From positions 372,001 to 436,000 of the forward strand of contig NZ_JAAOLX010000004.1 of the NCBI RefSeq assembly GCF_011601265.1: DNA of 64,000 bases, read 5' to 3'. This DNA comes from Iodobacter violaceini (lineage in GTDB: Bacteria > Pseudomonadota > Gammaproteobacteria > Burkholderiales > Chitinibacteraceae). A program made the position numbers and the translations under genes. This document shows positions 55,078 through 64,000 of the stretch, piece after piece; position 1 is the stretch's first letter; each line of letters begins with the position of its first letter. The notes below the pieces were generated by a model. It ran no database searches. It saw only the letters and a list, made by a program, of their open reading frames with translations, and was not told the origin of the DNA.

Positions 55078-56000
55078 TGCTGCGCTGGCTCTTTGCAGGC
55101 ATGGCCGCCACCGTTATTCTGGTGGCGGCTGCGGCCTGGTCACTCAAACCCGCCCCGGCCAGCCTCACCGCGCTGCCACCAGCAAAGCCATCGATTGCCT
55201 TTGCGCCTTCTTTATCCGGCACCGCGGCCGATGGAGAAATCGCGCAGGGCAAGGGTGATTTGCAGCTGAATCAGGCGCTGTTAATGCGCTTTGATTATTA
55301 TCTGTCCGCCACAGGAGAGCGCCCGCTGGCCGACATCATGGCCCAGATCAGCCGGGATTTAGACCATGAGTTAAATCCCGGAGCCGCCAAAGAAGCACGG
55401 CGGATTCTGGCGCAATATCTGCAATTTAAGCGGGCCTTAGCCGAGCTGGCTAAAAACCCTGCGCTGGACGGGCAAGCCTTAGACACCATTCGTTTGCGTC
55501 TTACCGCCATCCAAGACACGCGCAGCCGCTTTTTTAGCCGCCAGGAAATCGCAGCCTTATTTGGTGAAGACGATCAGCAGGATAATCTGCTGCTGGAGCG
55601 CTTAGCCATCAGCCAGAATACACGGCTAAGCACAGCGCAAAGAGCACAAAAACTTGCAGCACTCGACGCCCAACTCAGCCCGGCCGCGCAGCAAGCAAGG
55701 GCAGAACTGGTGCAGCACCTCACGCTGGCCGCACGCATTGACACGGCCAGGCAAGCAGGTGCCAGCGCCGGACAACTGCATCAAATACGCAGCCAAAGCC
55801 TAGGGGAGGATGCCGCAAACCGCCTTGCCGCTTTAGACAAGGAAGAAAGCCAGTGGCAAAGCAAAATAGAAACTTACCTGGCCGCCAGAAATAACGCCCT
55901 CAGCACCCTGCCTCTGGCTGATCAAAACACCGCCATCCAAAAACTGCGTGATCAGTACTTCTCGGTGCAGGAGCAAAAACGTTTGGGAGCGTTTGAGTAG
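55077..56000 (+). CDS. lipB: Lipase-specific foldase LipB (Lif)
   Basis: The 307-residue protein has an N-terminal membrane anchor (residues about 4-22), a Pro/Ala-rich linker and a helical lipase-chaperone domain. The signature RFDYYLSATGE-like segment (LLMRFDYYLSATGERPL) and a downstream FFSRQEIAALFGEDD region match Lif proteins. It folds LipA in the periplasm before secretion. It overlaps lipA by one base. Confidence 0.92.
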   Translation: MLRWLFAGMAATVILVAAAAWSLKPAPASLTALPPAKPSIAFAPSLSGTAADGEIAQGKGDLQLNQALLMRFDYYLSATGERPLADIMAQISRDLDHELNPGAAKEARRILAQYLQFKRALAELAKNPALDGQALDTIRLRLTAIQDTRSRFFSRQEIAALFGEDDQQDNLLLERLAISQNTRLSTAQRAQKLAALDAQLSPAAQQARAELVQHLTLAARIDTARQAGASAGQLHQIRSQSLGEDAANRLAALDKEESQWQSKIETYLAARNNALSTLPLADQNTAIQKLRDQYFSVQEQKRLGAFE

Positions 56001-56440
56001 GGGCATTGGATAACGAAGGTGGCATAACCCAGTTTTTTAAAATTATGTCTGTATTAACAGTTAACAACTGAAATCAAGGTTTGTTATTAGCAAACAGCGG
56101 TGAATGGGATAAACGCGCTCTTTGCACGGGGCTTTAGGGTCCCCTTGAAGCACGCCGAAGCGAGGAACAAGCGGGGCGGGGTTTCGGCGAGGATGTTTGA
56201 GCGAGCGAAGCGAGTGAGTCCCGCAGCAGCCGCCTCGATTGTCCGCAGTGAGGGGCCTTCGTGCTGGTCGGGGCGGCCTTCTTTGGCTTCGTTTCTTGGC
56301 CGTTCAAGAAAGGAAGGCCCCCGCGGTGGCTACCGCCCCAAAAACCATGTGCCGAAGGCACTAAAAAGGCCTTTTTGTTTTTTGCTTAGTGGCAATGCCC
56401 CTTTACGGCAAAAGCGGAGCGAAGAAAAACGACTTACCCC
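56001..56440. repeat. G+C-rich non-coding repeat-like region
   Basis: From about 56100 to 56440 the sequence is strongly G+C-rich and rich in short palindromes. Examples are CGAGCGAAGCGAG and a TTTCTTG/CAAGAAA hairpin at 56292-56311 nested between GGCCTTC and GGAAGGCC. It resembles known intergenic repeat elements of beta- and gammaproteobacteria. Open frames here (for example 56100-56444) look like readings of the repeat and are not annotated as genes. Confidence 0.5.
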
Positions 56441-57592
56441 CTAAGTCTCACTAATCCCCGTCAGCTGCGCCGCAATCGACTGATGCGGCAGGGCCAGATA
56501 TTCCTCAGCCTGCATTTCAGTCAAACGGCTGGCCGTGCGGAAAAATTCACTGGCCTGCACGCCATCCTGGTAAAGATCATCTGCAGGCACTTCCGCTGAG
56601 ATAATCAGCTTCACGCGGTGGTCGTAAAACACATCCACCAGCCAGGTGAAGCGCCGCGCTTCGGATGCCTGATTACTGGCCAGTTTAGGAATATCAGACA
56701 CAATCACGGTGTGATAGGTATGCGCTATTTGCAAGTAATCGGCCTGCCCGCGGGTATCGCCACAAATTGCAAAAAAATCAAACCACACCACGCCTGCCGC
56801 TACTCGCTTAGCTTTAATGGTACGGCCTTCAATTTTTAGCTGAGGGGCCCCGTCTTTGCTAGTGGCCATCGCCGAAAACAAGGCATCCAGCTCTGCGCTG
56901 CTTTCTGCCGTATTGGGCGTGAGATAGGTTCTGGCTTGGGTGAGCGTACGCATACGGTAGTCATGACCGCCATCCAGATTAAACACATCCAGCGTGCTGT
57001 TGAGTAAGGCAATCGTTGGCAAAAAATTATTACGCTGCAGGCCATGCGGATACAGGCCATCAGGCGGGTAATTAGAGGTGGTCACCAGCACCACGCCGCG
57101 CTTAAATAAATGCTCCATCAGGCGGCCCAGAATCATGGCGTCAGCAATATCAGAAACATGAAATTCATCAAAACACAGCACACGCACCGATTTGGCAATC
57201 TTACTGGCCACCGCCGCAAGCGGATCTGTTTCGCTTTTTAGCTGACGCAATTCATGATGAACTTCTTGCATAAACTGATGAAAATGCAGCCTTTTCTTAC
57301 GCTTATAAGGCAGAGCCGCATAAAACGCATCCATCAAAAAGCTTTTGCCCCGCCCCACTCCACCCCAGAAATACAGGCCACGTGGTAAATCAGGCTGCGG
57401 CAGCAATGATTTACCAAACAAGCGGCTGCGCTTGGTTTTGAAAAGTAATAGCTGATGGTAAAGCGCATCCAGCCGCTCAATGGCTTCAGCCTGAGCCGGG
57501 TCTGGTATAAAACTGGGGCTGGCGCTCAGGCCCTGATACCAGGCCTTTGGGCTGGTGCCTTGCGCGGGCGGGGCAATCACATGCTGGGACAT
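56441..57592 (-). CDS. zapE: Cell division ATPase ZapE (AFG1-like)
   Basis: The 383-residue AFG1-family ATPase has a Walker A motif in YFWGGVGRGKSFLMD, the LHFHQFMQEVH segment after it and a Walker B-like RVLCFDEFHVSDIADAM. In E. coli ZapE binds FtsZ and acts at the division septum. The length is close to the family norm (about 375). The stop codon lies at the edge of the G+C-rich repeat. Confidence 0.92.
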   Translation of the reverse strand: MSQHVIAPPAQGTSPKAWYQGLSASPSFIPDPAQAEAIERLDALYHQLLLFKTKRSRLFGKSLLPQPDLPRGLYFWGGVGRGKSFLMDAFYAALPYKRKKRLHFHQFMQEVHHELRQLKSETDPLAAVASKIAKSVRVLCFDEFHVSDIADAMILGRLMEHLFKRGVVLVTTSNYPPDGLYPHGLQRNNFLPTIALLNSTLDVFNLDGGHDYRMRTLTQARTYLTPNTAESSAELDALFSAMATSKDGAPQLKIEGRTIKAKRVAAGVVWFDFFAICGDTRGQADYLQIAHTYHTVIVSDIPKLASNQASEARRFTWLVDVFYDHRVKLIISAEVPADDLYQDGVQASEFFRTASRLTEMQAEEYLALPHQSIAAQLTGISET

Positions 57593-57827
57593 TACTAAAA
57601 CCTGTCAGAGAACAAGCCTCGATTATAAAGCCAGCGCGTTATTTAGCCATTTGATTCTGTCTTTAAAAACTGGTTGCTTTTCACTCTTTCAGCTCAAAAA
57701 GCGCATGCAGTTTTATCAGCAGCCGGGTACTGAGGTGAAATGGCCCAACAACACAGCACTTCTGTAATGCATTTCGGCTGTGCTCATTTACACCGGGTGA
57801 CGTATCCTCACCCGGCCACTTCAATAA

Positions 57828-58361
57828 TTACGCTGCATCACGATACTTTGCCATCAGGCGCACATAATGCGCGGCTGAATAATTAAAATTGGCCAGCTCT
57901 GCATCATTTAACAAGCGTTTTTTCTCTGCCGGGCGGCCCATATATAACCAGCCCGATTCTAAAACACGATTAGGCGGCACCAGTGATCCGGCTCCAATCA
58001 TTACTCTGTCTTCAATCACCACCCTGTCCAGCACAATGGTGCCCATACCAATCAGGCATTCATTGCCAATCGTGCAGCCATGCAGCATCACCCCATGACC
58101 AATCGTCACCCGATCGCCAATCACCAATGGCGCGCCTTCCGGATCATCGGCGCGTTTATGGGTAACATGCAAAACGGCACAATCCTGCACATTGCTGTCT
58201 TTGCCGATGCGGATCGCATTTACATCGCCCCTAATCACCGCGCCCGGCCATACCGAAGCGTTTTCACCCAGCACCACATCGCCAATTACTTGCGCCGAAT
58301 CATGCACCCAAGCACCCGCTTTTACTTCGGGCCTGATGCCATCGAATAAGCCTATTGCCAT
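57828..58361 (-). CDS. Gamma-class carbonic anhydrase-like hexapeptide protein
   Basis: The 177-residue protein folds as a left-handed beta-helix with repeated hexapeptides (VIGDVVLGENASVWPGAVIRGDV, IGMGTIVLDRVVIED). Zinc ligands HVTHKRAD and GHGVMLHGC are visible. Such proteins (YrdA/CaiE-like) may bind or hydrate CO2, though many are of unproved activity. The start at 58361 is used because AGGGGAT lies well spaced before it. Confidence 0.87.
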   Translation of the reverse strand: MAIGLFDGIRPEVKAGAWVHDSAQVIGDVVLGENASVWPGAVIRGDVNAIRIGKDSNVQDCAVLHVTHKRADDPEGAPLVIGDRVTIGHGVMLHGCTIGNECLIGMGTIVLDRVVIEDRVMIGAGSLVPPNRVLESGWLYMGRPAEKKRLLNDAELANFNYSAAHYVRLMAKYRDAA

Positions 58362-58424
58362 GATTTTTATCCCCTGAAAACGCTTATTGTAAGTGATCAT
58401 TCACAATATATTTTTAATAATGTA

Positions 58425-58454
58425 TTGCATACATCATAAGAATCATTATCATTC
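58425..58454 (+). promoter_or_regulatory. Fur box overlapping a promoter, iron operon
   Basis: The 19-bp site CATCATAAGAATCATTATC (58432-58450), read on the minus strand as GATAATGATTCTTATGATG, matches most of the Fur consensus. Possible promoter elements are TTGCAT (58425-58430) and TATCAT (58447-58452), spaced by 16 bases, so the box overlaps the -10. The following operon (58486 onward) is therefore expected to be repressed by Fur with iron. Recognition is by eye. Confidence 0.7.
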
Positions 58455-58485
58455 AATTTTTATGCCATCTGCCTGAGCTTATTAA

Positions 58486-59649
58486 ATGAAACGATTGAAT
58501 CAGATTCTTTGCGGCGTCATTGCTGCGGGCCTTTTTGCAATGCCTGTTACCTCCCAGGCCGCAGACATTACAAGCAGTGCCGTACTCGAACACTATTCAA
58601 GCGTGGTTTATGCCAGTTACAGCGATAGCATTGCTGCAGCCCGTGAAATGCAAACTGTAATTGACGCCTTTTTAGCCGCACCAAGTGAAGAAAGCCTTGC
58701 TGCCGCACGCAAAGCCTGGCTGGCCGCCCGTGAATTCTATTTGCCAACCGAAGCCTACCGCTTTTATTCCGGCCCGATTGATGATGCCCAGGGCCCGGAA
58801 GCGCGGATCAATGCCTGGCCAATCGATGAAAGCTATATTGATTATGTGAAAGGCAAAGCCAAAGCAGGGATTATCAACAATCCTAAAGTGGCCATCACCA
58901 AAGAAAAGCTGAAATCTCTGAATGAAAAAGGCGGCGAAGAAAACGTATCCACCGGCTGGCACGCGATTGAGTTTTTACTCTGGGGCCAGGATTTTAATGC
59001 CAAAGGCCCAGGTGACCGTCAGTTTACTGACTTTGTTGACGGTAAAGCCCCCAATGCAGACCGCCGCCGTCAGTACATGAAAGTAGTTACCAGCTTAATG
59101 ATCGAAGACCTGGAAAACGTGGCCAAGCAATGGGCCCCTGCGGAGCAAAACTACCGCAGCAAGTTTGTAGCCGGTGATAAAGAAAGCCTGAAAAAAGCCC
59201 TCACTGGCCTTGGCGTGCTCACCCGTGGCGAGCTGGCTGGCCAGCGCATGGAAGTGGCAATGGATACCCAAAACCAGGAAGACGAGCACTCCTGCTTCTC
59301 TGACAACACCCACCGTGACGTTGTGGGCGATGTCATCGGCATGCAAAATGTGTGGGAAGGCCGCTACACCACAAAAGAGGGTAAAACTCTGGAAGGAGCC
59401 AGCCTGAAAGCACTGGTCGCACAAAAGAACCCTGCTGTTGCCGATCTGGTGAGTGCAGATATTGCACAAAGCTTAAAACTCGCCAATGAAATTCAGGCTC
59501 CATTTGATCAGGAAATCATCGGCAAAAAAGATGCGCCAGGCCGTAAACGCGTGCAAGCCGTGATTGATGCGCTTAAAAAACAGGGTAAAGATCTGGTGGC
59601 TGCAGCTGAAACACTGGGAATTAAACGCTTAACGACCAAGCAGCCTTAA
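58486..59649 (+). CDS. Imelysin-family exported protein (IrpA/ICMP-like)
   Basis: The 387-residue protein has a signal peptide (residues 1-25, ending SQA) and an imelysin domain with the signature GWHAIEFLLWGQD, which holds the GxHxxE motif (His and Glu intact). A second segment, CFSDNTHRDVVGDVIGMQNVW, is typical of iron-regulated IrpA-like members. It acts in the periplasm or outer membrane, probably in iron uptake. It is first in a Fur-preceded operon. Confidence 0.88.
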   Translation: MKRLNQILCGVIAAGLFAMPVTSQAADITSSAVLEHYSSVVYASYSDSIAAAREMQTVIDAFLAAPSEESLAAARKAWLAAREFYLPTEAYRFYSGPIDDAQGPEARINAWPIDESYIDYVKGKAKAGIINNPKVAITKEKLKSLNEKGGEENVSTGWHAIEFLLWGQDFNAKGPGDRQFTDFVDGKAPNADRRRQYMKVVTSLMIEDLENVAKQWAPAEQNYRSKFVAGDKESLKKALTGLGVLTRGELAGQRMEVAMDTQNQEDEHSCFSDNTHRDVVGDVIGMQNVWEGRYTTKEGKTLEGASLKALVAQKNPAVADLVSADIAQSLKLANEIQAPFDQEIIGKKDAPGRKRVQAVIDALKKQGKDLVAAAETLGIKRLTTKQP

Positions 59650-59863
59650 GCAAGTACCTCGCAGAAAGTCCCTTGCAAAAACCTAAACCTTAAACCACAA
59701 AATGAAGGTGAACACGGAGAAAAACATCAGTACAGGGTTTTTATCCGTGAAACGCCGTGTTGTGTGATTTCGGTTTTGCATGAACAGATGCGCAAACAGA
59801 TCCTCTAATTCAGCCCTGCCAACGATCACTCGTGGCAGGGCCTTTGCCATTCATGAGCCGACT

Positions 59864-61270
59864 ATGATTTTCAAGACCACCCCCATTCGCCTTGCTGCTT
59901 TTTGCAGCACGCTGTTTGCAACGGCCGCCATTGCTTATGGCACAGCTCCCCTTGCCCTGTTTGAAGCAGGCGAAGACCGCCCGGGCGGTGAGAATGCAAC
60001 CAGCGAAGACCATGGACGCAATGCTTTTTCGCTGGATGCAGAGGCGCTGAGCGAGCAGCAAAAAACAGACTTTGCCATAGGCAATTCATTCTTTAAAAAA
60101 CCTTGGGTGGCATCCCCATCGTCCACCACGGCCAGAGATGGCCTCGGCCCGCACTTTGTCGCCCGCTCCTGTGGCGCCTGTCATACCGAAGATGGCCGTG
60201 GCTCGCCGCCCAGCTTCAGTAATGGCGTACAGGATGAGCAGCCGCTCTCACTGCTGCTGCGCCTGTCTGTCCCCGGCAATAAGCCCGATCCGCGCTATGG
60301 CGGCCAGTTTAATAATGATGCGGTGGATGGCGTAAAGCCTGAGGGAAAAGTTCAAATCACTTACCGTGAAATCGCCGGGCAATTTGCTGACGGCGAAAAA
60401 TACAGCCTGCGGGCCCCCACTTACACGCTGACAGATCTGGCCTATGGCAAAACCCACCCTAAGCTGATGATCTCGCCCCGCGTAGCCCCGCAAATGATCG
60501 GCCTTGGCTTACTTGAAGCCATCAGCGAAAAAGATATTCTGGCTAATGCGGCAAAGCAAAAAGCAGAAGGCTTGGGCATTAAGGGCCAGCCCAATTATGT
60601 GCATGATGTTTACGCCAATAAAACCATGCTGGGCCGCTTTGGCTGGAAAGCCAATGTCGCCACCGTGGCACACCAGTCTGCAGGCGCTTTTAATGGTGAT
60701 ATTGGCATTACTTCCAGGCATTTTCCTAAGGAAGAATGCATGCCAGCCCAAAAAGACTGCCTGCGTGCACCCAATGGGGGCAACCCTGAAATCAGTGAAA
60801 AAACGCTGGATAAAGTAATTTTATACAGCCGCACTTTAGCCGTGCCCTCGCGCCGTGATCCGCAAAACCCGGATGTGCTGCGCGGCAAGCAAATCTTTAA
60901 AGAAAGCAACTGCGTAAGCTGCCATACGCCCAGCTATACCACAGGCAACTTTAAACCTGTGCCCGTCTTATCTGCACAGAAAATCTGGCCCTATACAGAC
61001 TTGCTTTTGCATGACATGGGCACTGGCTTAGCCGATGGCCGCCCTGACGGCAAAGCCAATGGCCAGCAGTGGAAAACCCCGCCGCTCTGGGGGCTGGGGC
61101 TGGTGCCTGCAGTGAATGAGCACAGCAATTATCTGCACGATGGCCGTGCGCGCAATTTGATGGAAGCGGTGCTTTGGCATGGTGGAGAAGCCGAAAATGC
61201 CAAACAGGCCGTGTTGAAATTATCCAGTGCCGACAGAGACCATTTGCTGAAGTTTTTACAGTCGCTGTAA
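59864..61270 (+). CDS. Dihaem oxidoreductase (DUF1111/COG3488)
   Basis: The 468-residue exported protein has a signal peptide (MIFKTTPIRLAAFCSTLFATAAIA) and two haem-attachment motifs, CGACH (in ARSCGACHTEDGRG) and CVSCH (in ESNCVSCHTPSYT). It belongs to the thiol oxidoreductase-like dihaem family commonly between imelysin genes. The ATG at 59864 gives the clean signal; a longer ORF start at 59780 is unlikely. It sits 214 bases after the first imelysin gene. Confidence 0.88.
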   Translation: MIFKTTPIRLAAFCSTLFATAAIAYGTAPLALFEAGEDRPGGENATSEDHGRNAFSLDAEALSEQQKTDFAIGNSFFKKPWVASPSSTTARDGLGPHFVARSCGACHTEDGRGSPPSFSNGVQDEQPLSLLLRLSVPGNKPDPRYGGQFNNDAVDGVKPEGKVQITYREIAGQFADGEKYSLRAPTYTLTDLAYGKTHPKLMISPRVAPQMIGLGLLEAISEKDILANAAKQKAEGLGIKGQPNYVHDVYANKTMLGRFGWKANVATVAHQSAGAFNGDIGITSRHFPKEECMPAQKDCLRAPNGGNPEISEKTLDKVILYSRTLAVPSRRDPQNPDVLRGKQIFKESNCVSCHTPSYTTGNFKPVPVLSAQKIWPYTDLLLHDMGTGLADGRPDGKANGQQWKTPPLWGLGLVPAVNEHSNYLHDGRARNLMEAVLWHGGEAENAKQAVLKLSSADRDHLLKFLQSL

Positions 61271-61415
61271 AGCGCACAAAAACCTGAATATTGAACCACG
61301 GAGGACATAAAGAACGCGGAAGTTGCACGGAGAAAACCTGTGTGTTTGCGTCTTTTATGTTGTCCATGGAGCAAGTTTAATTTAGAAATAAGTTTACCTT
61401 ACACTGGGTACCCCC

Positions 61416-62402
61416 ATGCAACTTAAACAATGCATCACTGCCGCCCTGATGATTTGCGTGACTCAAGCCTATGCAGAGCCTGTTCTGCCCTCGCCTGAAT
61501 TCAGCGTACGCTGGCTGGATGAAGCCTATTTGCCGCGCCATCAGGCATTGGTAAAAGCCAGCCATGCTTTTGCTACAGAGAGCAAAGCCTTTTGCGCGGC
61601 CCCAACAGAAAAAAACCTCATCAGCACCCGTAATACCTGGAAAAAAACGGCCTTAGCCTGGCATGCCATGGACGCAGCCCCGGGCGGGCCGATTATTTTA
61701 GAAAGAACCGGCCGTAAGATCGACTTCTGGCCAACCCGGCCGGATGATATTGAAGCCATGATCCCCAAGGGTTTGGACGAGAGAAATGTAGGGGCACGCG
61801 GCCTGCCCGCCGCCGAATACCTGCTCTGGGGGAATAATGAGCCTAAAGCGCAACTGGCAAAGCTGAAAGAAAAACAGCGCTGCCTTTATCTTGTGGGTAT
61901 CAGTGAGCGCATTGTCAGCGACATCGCACTGCTCAACGATGGCTGGGGCTATTACCGCGAGCAATTGGGCGCTGAAAACCCATTTTTCCGCCAGAATTTA
62001 CTGCCAGAAACACTCAACCTGATGCTGGGCGCGCTGGACAGCCAGGCTAAACGCCTGCCCAAAGAAGCACAACGGACCGCCTTTGCCGAATGGCGCAGCG
62101 GCACAGGCAAAGCAAGCTCTGCAGCCGTGCTGAATGCCATCGGCAGCACCTTGTTTAGCCCAGGCGGTGGCATCGCCAGCTTGCTTGCCGATAAACCCGA
62201 TGTAATCGCCAAAGTAAAACAAGCTCTTAGCCAGGCCAAATCAGCCCAGGCCAGCATTCCGGATACATTCGACAGCCCCGCAGCAAGCACTGCGCGCAGC
62301 AATTATCTGGCCAGCATTAAGCTGCTGAAACACAGCATAGAAACCGACGTAGCCGAAGCTTTAGACCTGACTTTAGGACTGTCTGAATCTGATGGCGATT
62401 AA
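61416..62402 (+). CDS. Imelysin-like exported protein with degenerate GxHxxE motif
   Basis: The 328-residue protein has a signal peptide (MQLKQCITAALMICVTQAYA) and an imelysin-like domain. The counterpart of the GxHxxE motif reads GLPAAEYLLWG, so the His is Pro here. It likely does not bind metal as the first imelysin does. Its 3' end overlaps the DUF1513 gene by 11 bases. It probably works together with the dihaem and imelysin proteins in iron acquisition. Confidence 0.83.
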   Translation: MQLKQCITAALMICVTQAYAEPVLPSPEFSVRWLDEAYLPRHQALVKASHAFATESKAFCAAPTEKNLISTRNTWKKTALAWHAMDAAPGGPIILERTGRKIDFWPTRPDDIEAMIPKGLDERNVGARGLPAAEYLLWGNNEPKAQLAKLKEKQRCLYLVGISERIVSDIALLNDGWGYYREQLGAENPFFRQNLLPETLNLMLGALDSQAKRLPKEAQRTAFAEWRSGTGKASSAAVLNAIGSTLFSPGGGIASLLADKPDVIAKVKQALSQAKSAQASIPDTFDSPAASTARSNYLASIKLLKHSIETDVAEALDLTLGLSESDGD

Positions 62403-63432
62403 CCTGCCCCGCCGCCGCCTGCTGCAAAGCCTGGCGCTGTTAGCCCTGCCTTTACCAGCCTGGGCGGCAGGCGAAACAGCAGCGGTTTTGCTCGCCGCCC
62501 AATTGGGTAAAAACTTTGGCGCAGTGGGAAGTAAAACAATCGCCACGCCCACACGCGGCCACGGCATTATTGCGCTGGGCGGCCATGAGGCCATCCTCTT
62601 AGCCCGCCGCCCCGGCTACTGGATGATGCGGATCAACTGGCAAACGGGTGAGATTATCCGGCAGGTGGCAGCGGCAGAAAACCGCCATTTTTTTGGTCAC
62701 GCCGTACTCAGCCCCGATGGCCACACCCTGCTCACCAGTGAAAACAATATCCAGACTGGCCAGGGACTGATCGGTCTTTACCACCCGCAAACCCTGCAAA
62801 GACTAGGCGAGCTGCCCAGCCACGGCATTGGCCCGCACGAGCTGCTGTTTATTGACTCCCACACCCTGGCGATTGCCAACGGCGGCATCCTCACCCTGCC
62901 TGCCAGCGGGCGTGAAAAGCTGAATCTGGCCGCCATGCAGCCCAGCGTCGTGCTGCTAGCCTGGCCATCCGGGCAAAAGAAAAGCGAGCATATTCTGCCC
63001 GACACCACCCTCAGCCTGCGCCATCTGGCCGTCAGCCACGATGGTGCGCTTGGCATTGCCATTCAGGCCGAATCACCAAGGGGTGACAGCGTGGACGATG
63101 CGCCACTCTTAGCCATCTTGCGGAACGGCAAGCTGAGCCTTGCTGAAACCGTGCCAGGCCTGGGGGGCTACGCCGCCAGCATCGCCGCCGTCGGCTCGCA
63201 ATTTATTCTGAGCTGCCTGGAAGGCAATGCACTGGCGATTTGGGACAGCCATGGCAAAGCTCAAAAACAATGCGGCTTGCTGCGCCCGGCCGGAATCGCG
63301 GCTTGGGGCGATAAAGCCTATGTCAGCACCGAGCTGGGGGTGATTACCCTGCTTGACCCGCAAAATGGCACGCTCACCCCGGTATCCAGCCACACTGGCG
63401 TCAAATGGGATAACCACCTGATTCTGGCTTGA
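62392..63432 (+). CDS. DUF1513-family exported protein
   Basis: The 346-residue protein has a twin-Arg signal (PRRRLLQSLALLALPLPAWA) consistent with Tat export, and a beta-propeller-like body with GHAVLSPDGHTLLTSEN and GIGPHELLF segments. DUF1513 is the usual last member of imelysin/dihaem iron operons; its biochemical role is unknown. Confidence 0.86.
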   Translation: MAINLPRRRLLQSLALLALPLPAWAAGETAAVLLAAQLGKNFGAVGSKTIATPTRGHGIIALGGHEAILLARRPGYWMMRINWQTGEIIRQVAAAENRHFFGHAVLSPDGHTLLTSENNIQTGQGLIGLYHPQTLQRLGELPSHGIGPHELLFIDSHTLAIANGGILTLPASGREKLNLAAMQPSVVLLAWPSGQKKSEHILPDTTLSLRHLAVSHDGALGIAIQAESPRGDSVDDAPLLAILRNGKLSLAETVPGLGGYAASIAAVGSQFILSCLEGNALAIWDSHGKAQKQCGLLRPAGIAAWGDKAYVSTELGVITLLDPQNGTLTPVSSHTGVKWDNHLILA

Positions 63433-63536
63433 AAACTAAGTTATTCAGTGAACTAATTGGGTGACAGCTTGAAATAAAGGCAAATCGCTCGCATCTACGA
63501 TACAAATATCCACACCACTACACACGAGCCAGCCGA

Positions 63537-64000
63537 ATGACTAATCCACTTCTCGATCTAAGCGGTAAATTACCTGACTACCCAAGCGTTAAACCTGAAC
63601 ACGTCAGCCCGGCGCTGGACACGCTCTTAGCCAGCTCAGCTGCCGCTGTTGCCGCTGCCGAGCAAGTGCAAAACCCAACATGGGCAAGCTTTGTAGAGCC
63701 GCTGGATGCTGCACTGGAAAAACTAAACCTGGCATGGGGTGTGGTTGCACATCTGGAAAGCGTGGTCACCTCGCCCGAGCTGCGTGAGGTTTACAATGCC
63801 AATATCGCGCGCGTTTCCAACTTTTATACCGAGCTGGGCCAGAATGAGCTGCTGTATGCGCAATACAAGCTGATTGCCGCCAGCGCCGAATTCGCAGGCT
63901 ACAACGCAGCAAGAAAAACCATTATTGAAGACACGCTCCGCGATTTTCGCCTGAGTGGTGCAGAGCTGCCCGAAGCACAAAAACAACGCTTTGCTGAAAT
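63537..64000 (+). CDS. prlC: Oligopeptidase A (M3 family), 5' part
   Basis: The first 154 codons encode MTNPLLDLSGKLPDYPSVKP onward with the pattern HVSPALDTLL and TWASFVEPLDAALEKLNLAWGVV, as in PrlC/oligopeptidase A. The HEFGH zinc site lies beyond the window. The enzyme degrades signal-peptide fragments and short peptides in the cytoplasm. The gene is cut by the window end. Confidence 0.9.
   Translation, partial: MTNPLLDLSGKLPDYPSVKPEHVSPALDTLLASSAAAVAAAEQVQNPTWASFVEPLDAALEKLNLAWGVVAHLESVVTSPELREVYNANIARVSNFYTELGQNELLYAQYKLIAASAEFAGYNAARKTIIEDTLRDFRLSGAELPEAQKQRFAE

Noticed and set aside
56100-56444. Open frame of 114 residues before zapE
   Set aside because: It is rich in Arg/Gly/Pro/Ser read from palindromic repeat DNA, without a ribosome binding site or family resemblance.
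1-64000. CRISPR arrays, tRNA and rRNA genes
   Set aside because: No regularly spaced direct repeats, and no cloverleaf or rRNA sequence, were recognised on either strand by eye.

Overview
The window looks like chromosomal DNA of a Gram-negative betaproteobacterium, most likely a Neisseriales/Chromobacteriaceae (Iodobacter-like) water or soil organism. This rests on gene content (hut operon with HutC, LipA plus foldase, TTG-started DsbB/DsbA pair, dihaem/imelysin iron operon, many LysR regulators) and moderate-to-high G+C codon use. The taxonomic placement is inference from recognition, not from a search.

Layout. 1-3.9 kb: rlmM, mscL and a membrane diguanylate cyclase. 4-12.7 kb: histidine utilisation, with hutC, an outer-membrane DUF1302 protein, then hutI-hutG-hutU-hutH behind a visible HutC-type operator and closed by a bidirectional terminator. 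12.7-17.6 kb: an envelope/second-messenger locus made of an OmpA lipoprotein and a FecR protein, divergent from a CHASE2 adenylate/guanylate cyclase and an HD-like phosphohydrolase. 18-24.5 kb: M48 protease, DUF4349 lipoprotein, azoreductase with divergent LysR, Lrp/AsnC regulator and glmS, followed by a highly folded non-coding element.

24.6-33.5 kb is an A+T-richer island bracketed by two decayed, inverted copies of the same IS3-family element. It holds an LprI-like exported protein, a secreted sphingomyelinase C flanked by about 90-bp direct repeats, and an HprRS/CusRS-type two-component system divergent from an exported GlcG/HbpS protein and a periplasmic hydroxyisourate hydrolase. A CusR/HprR-like box lies in the divergent promoter.

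33.5-46.6 kb is a mosaic of accessory single genes: a frameshifted repeat protein, SRPBCC, a 53-residue small protein with a strong ribosome binding site and its own terminator, GFA, YCII, arylamine N-acetyltransferase, dsbB-dsbA, an AEC permease, an MFS exporter with LysR, a broken nitroreductase, a TIM-barrel isomerase and LysR. 46.6-49 kb: copper cluster (multicopper oxidase, DUF411, small Met/Cys-rich protein). 50-56 kb: secreted metzincin protease, GST, quinone oxidoreductase, lipase and lipase foldase. 56-58.4 kb: a G+C-rich non-coding repeat, zapE and a gamma carbonic anhydrase. 58.4-63.4 kb: a Fur-box-preceded operon of imelysin, dihaem oxidoreductase, imelysin-like and DUF1513 proteins. 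The window ends inside prlC (oligopeptidase A).

Most gene families here are known. The parts that look least described are the island with its sphingomyelinase and repeats, the cyclase/HD/FecR/OmpA locus, the small protein at 35.9 kb, and the folded element after glmS. No tRNA, rRNA or CRISPR array was recognised.
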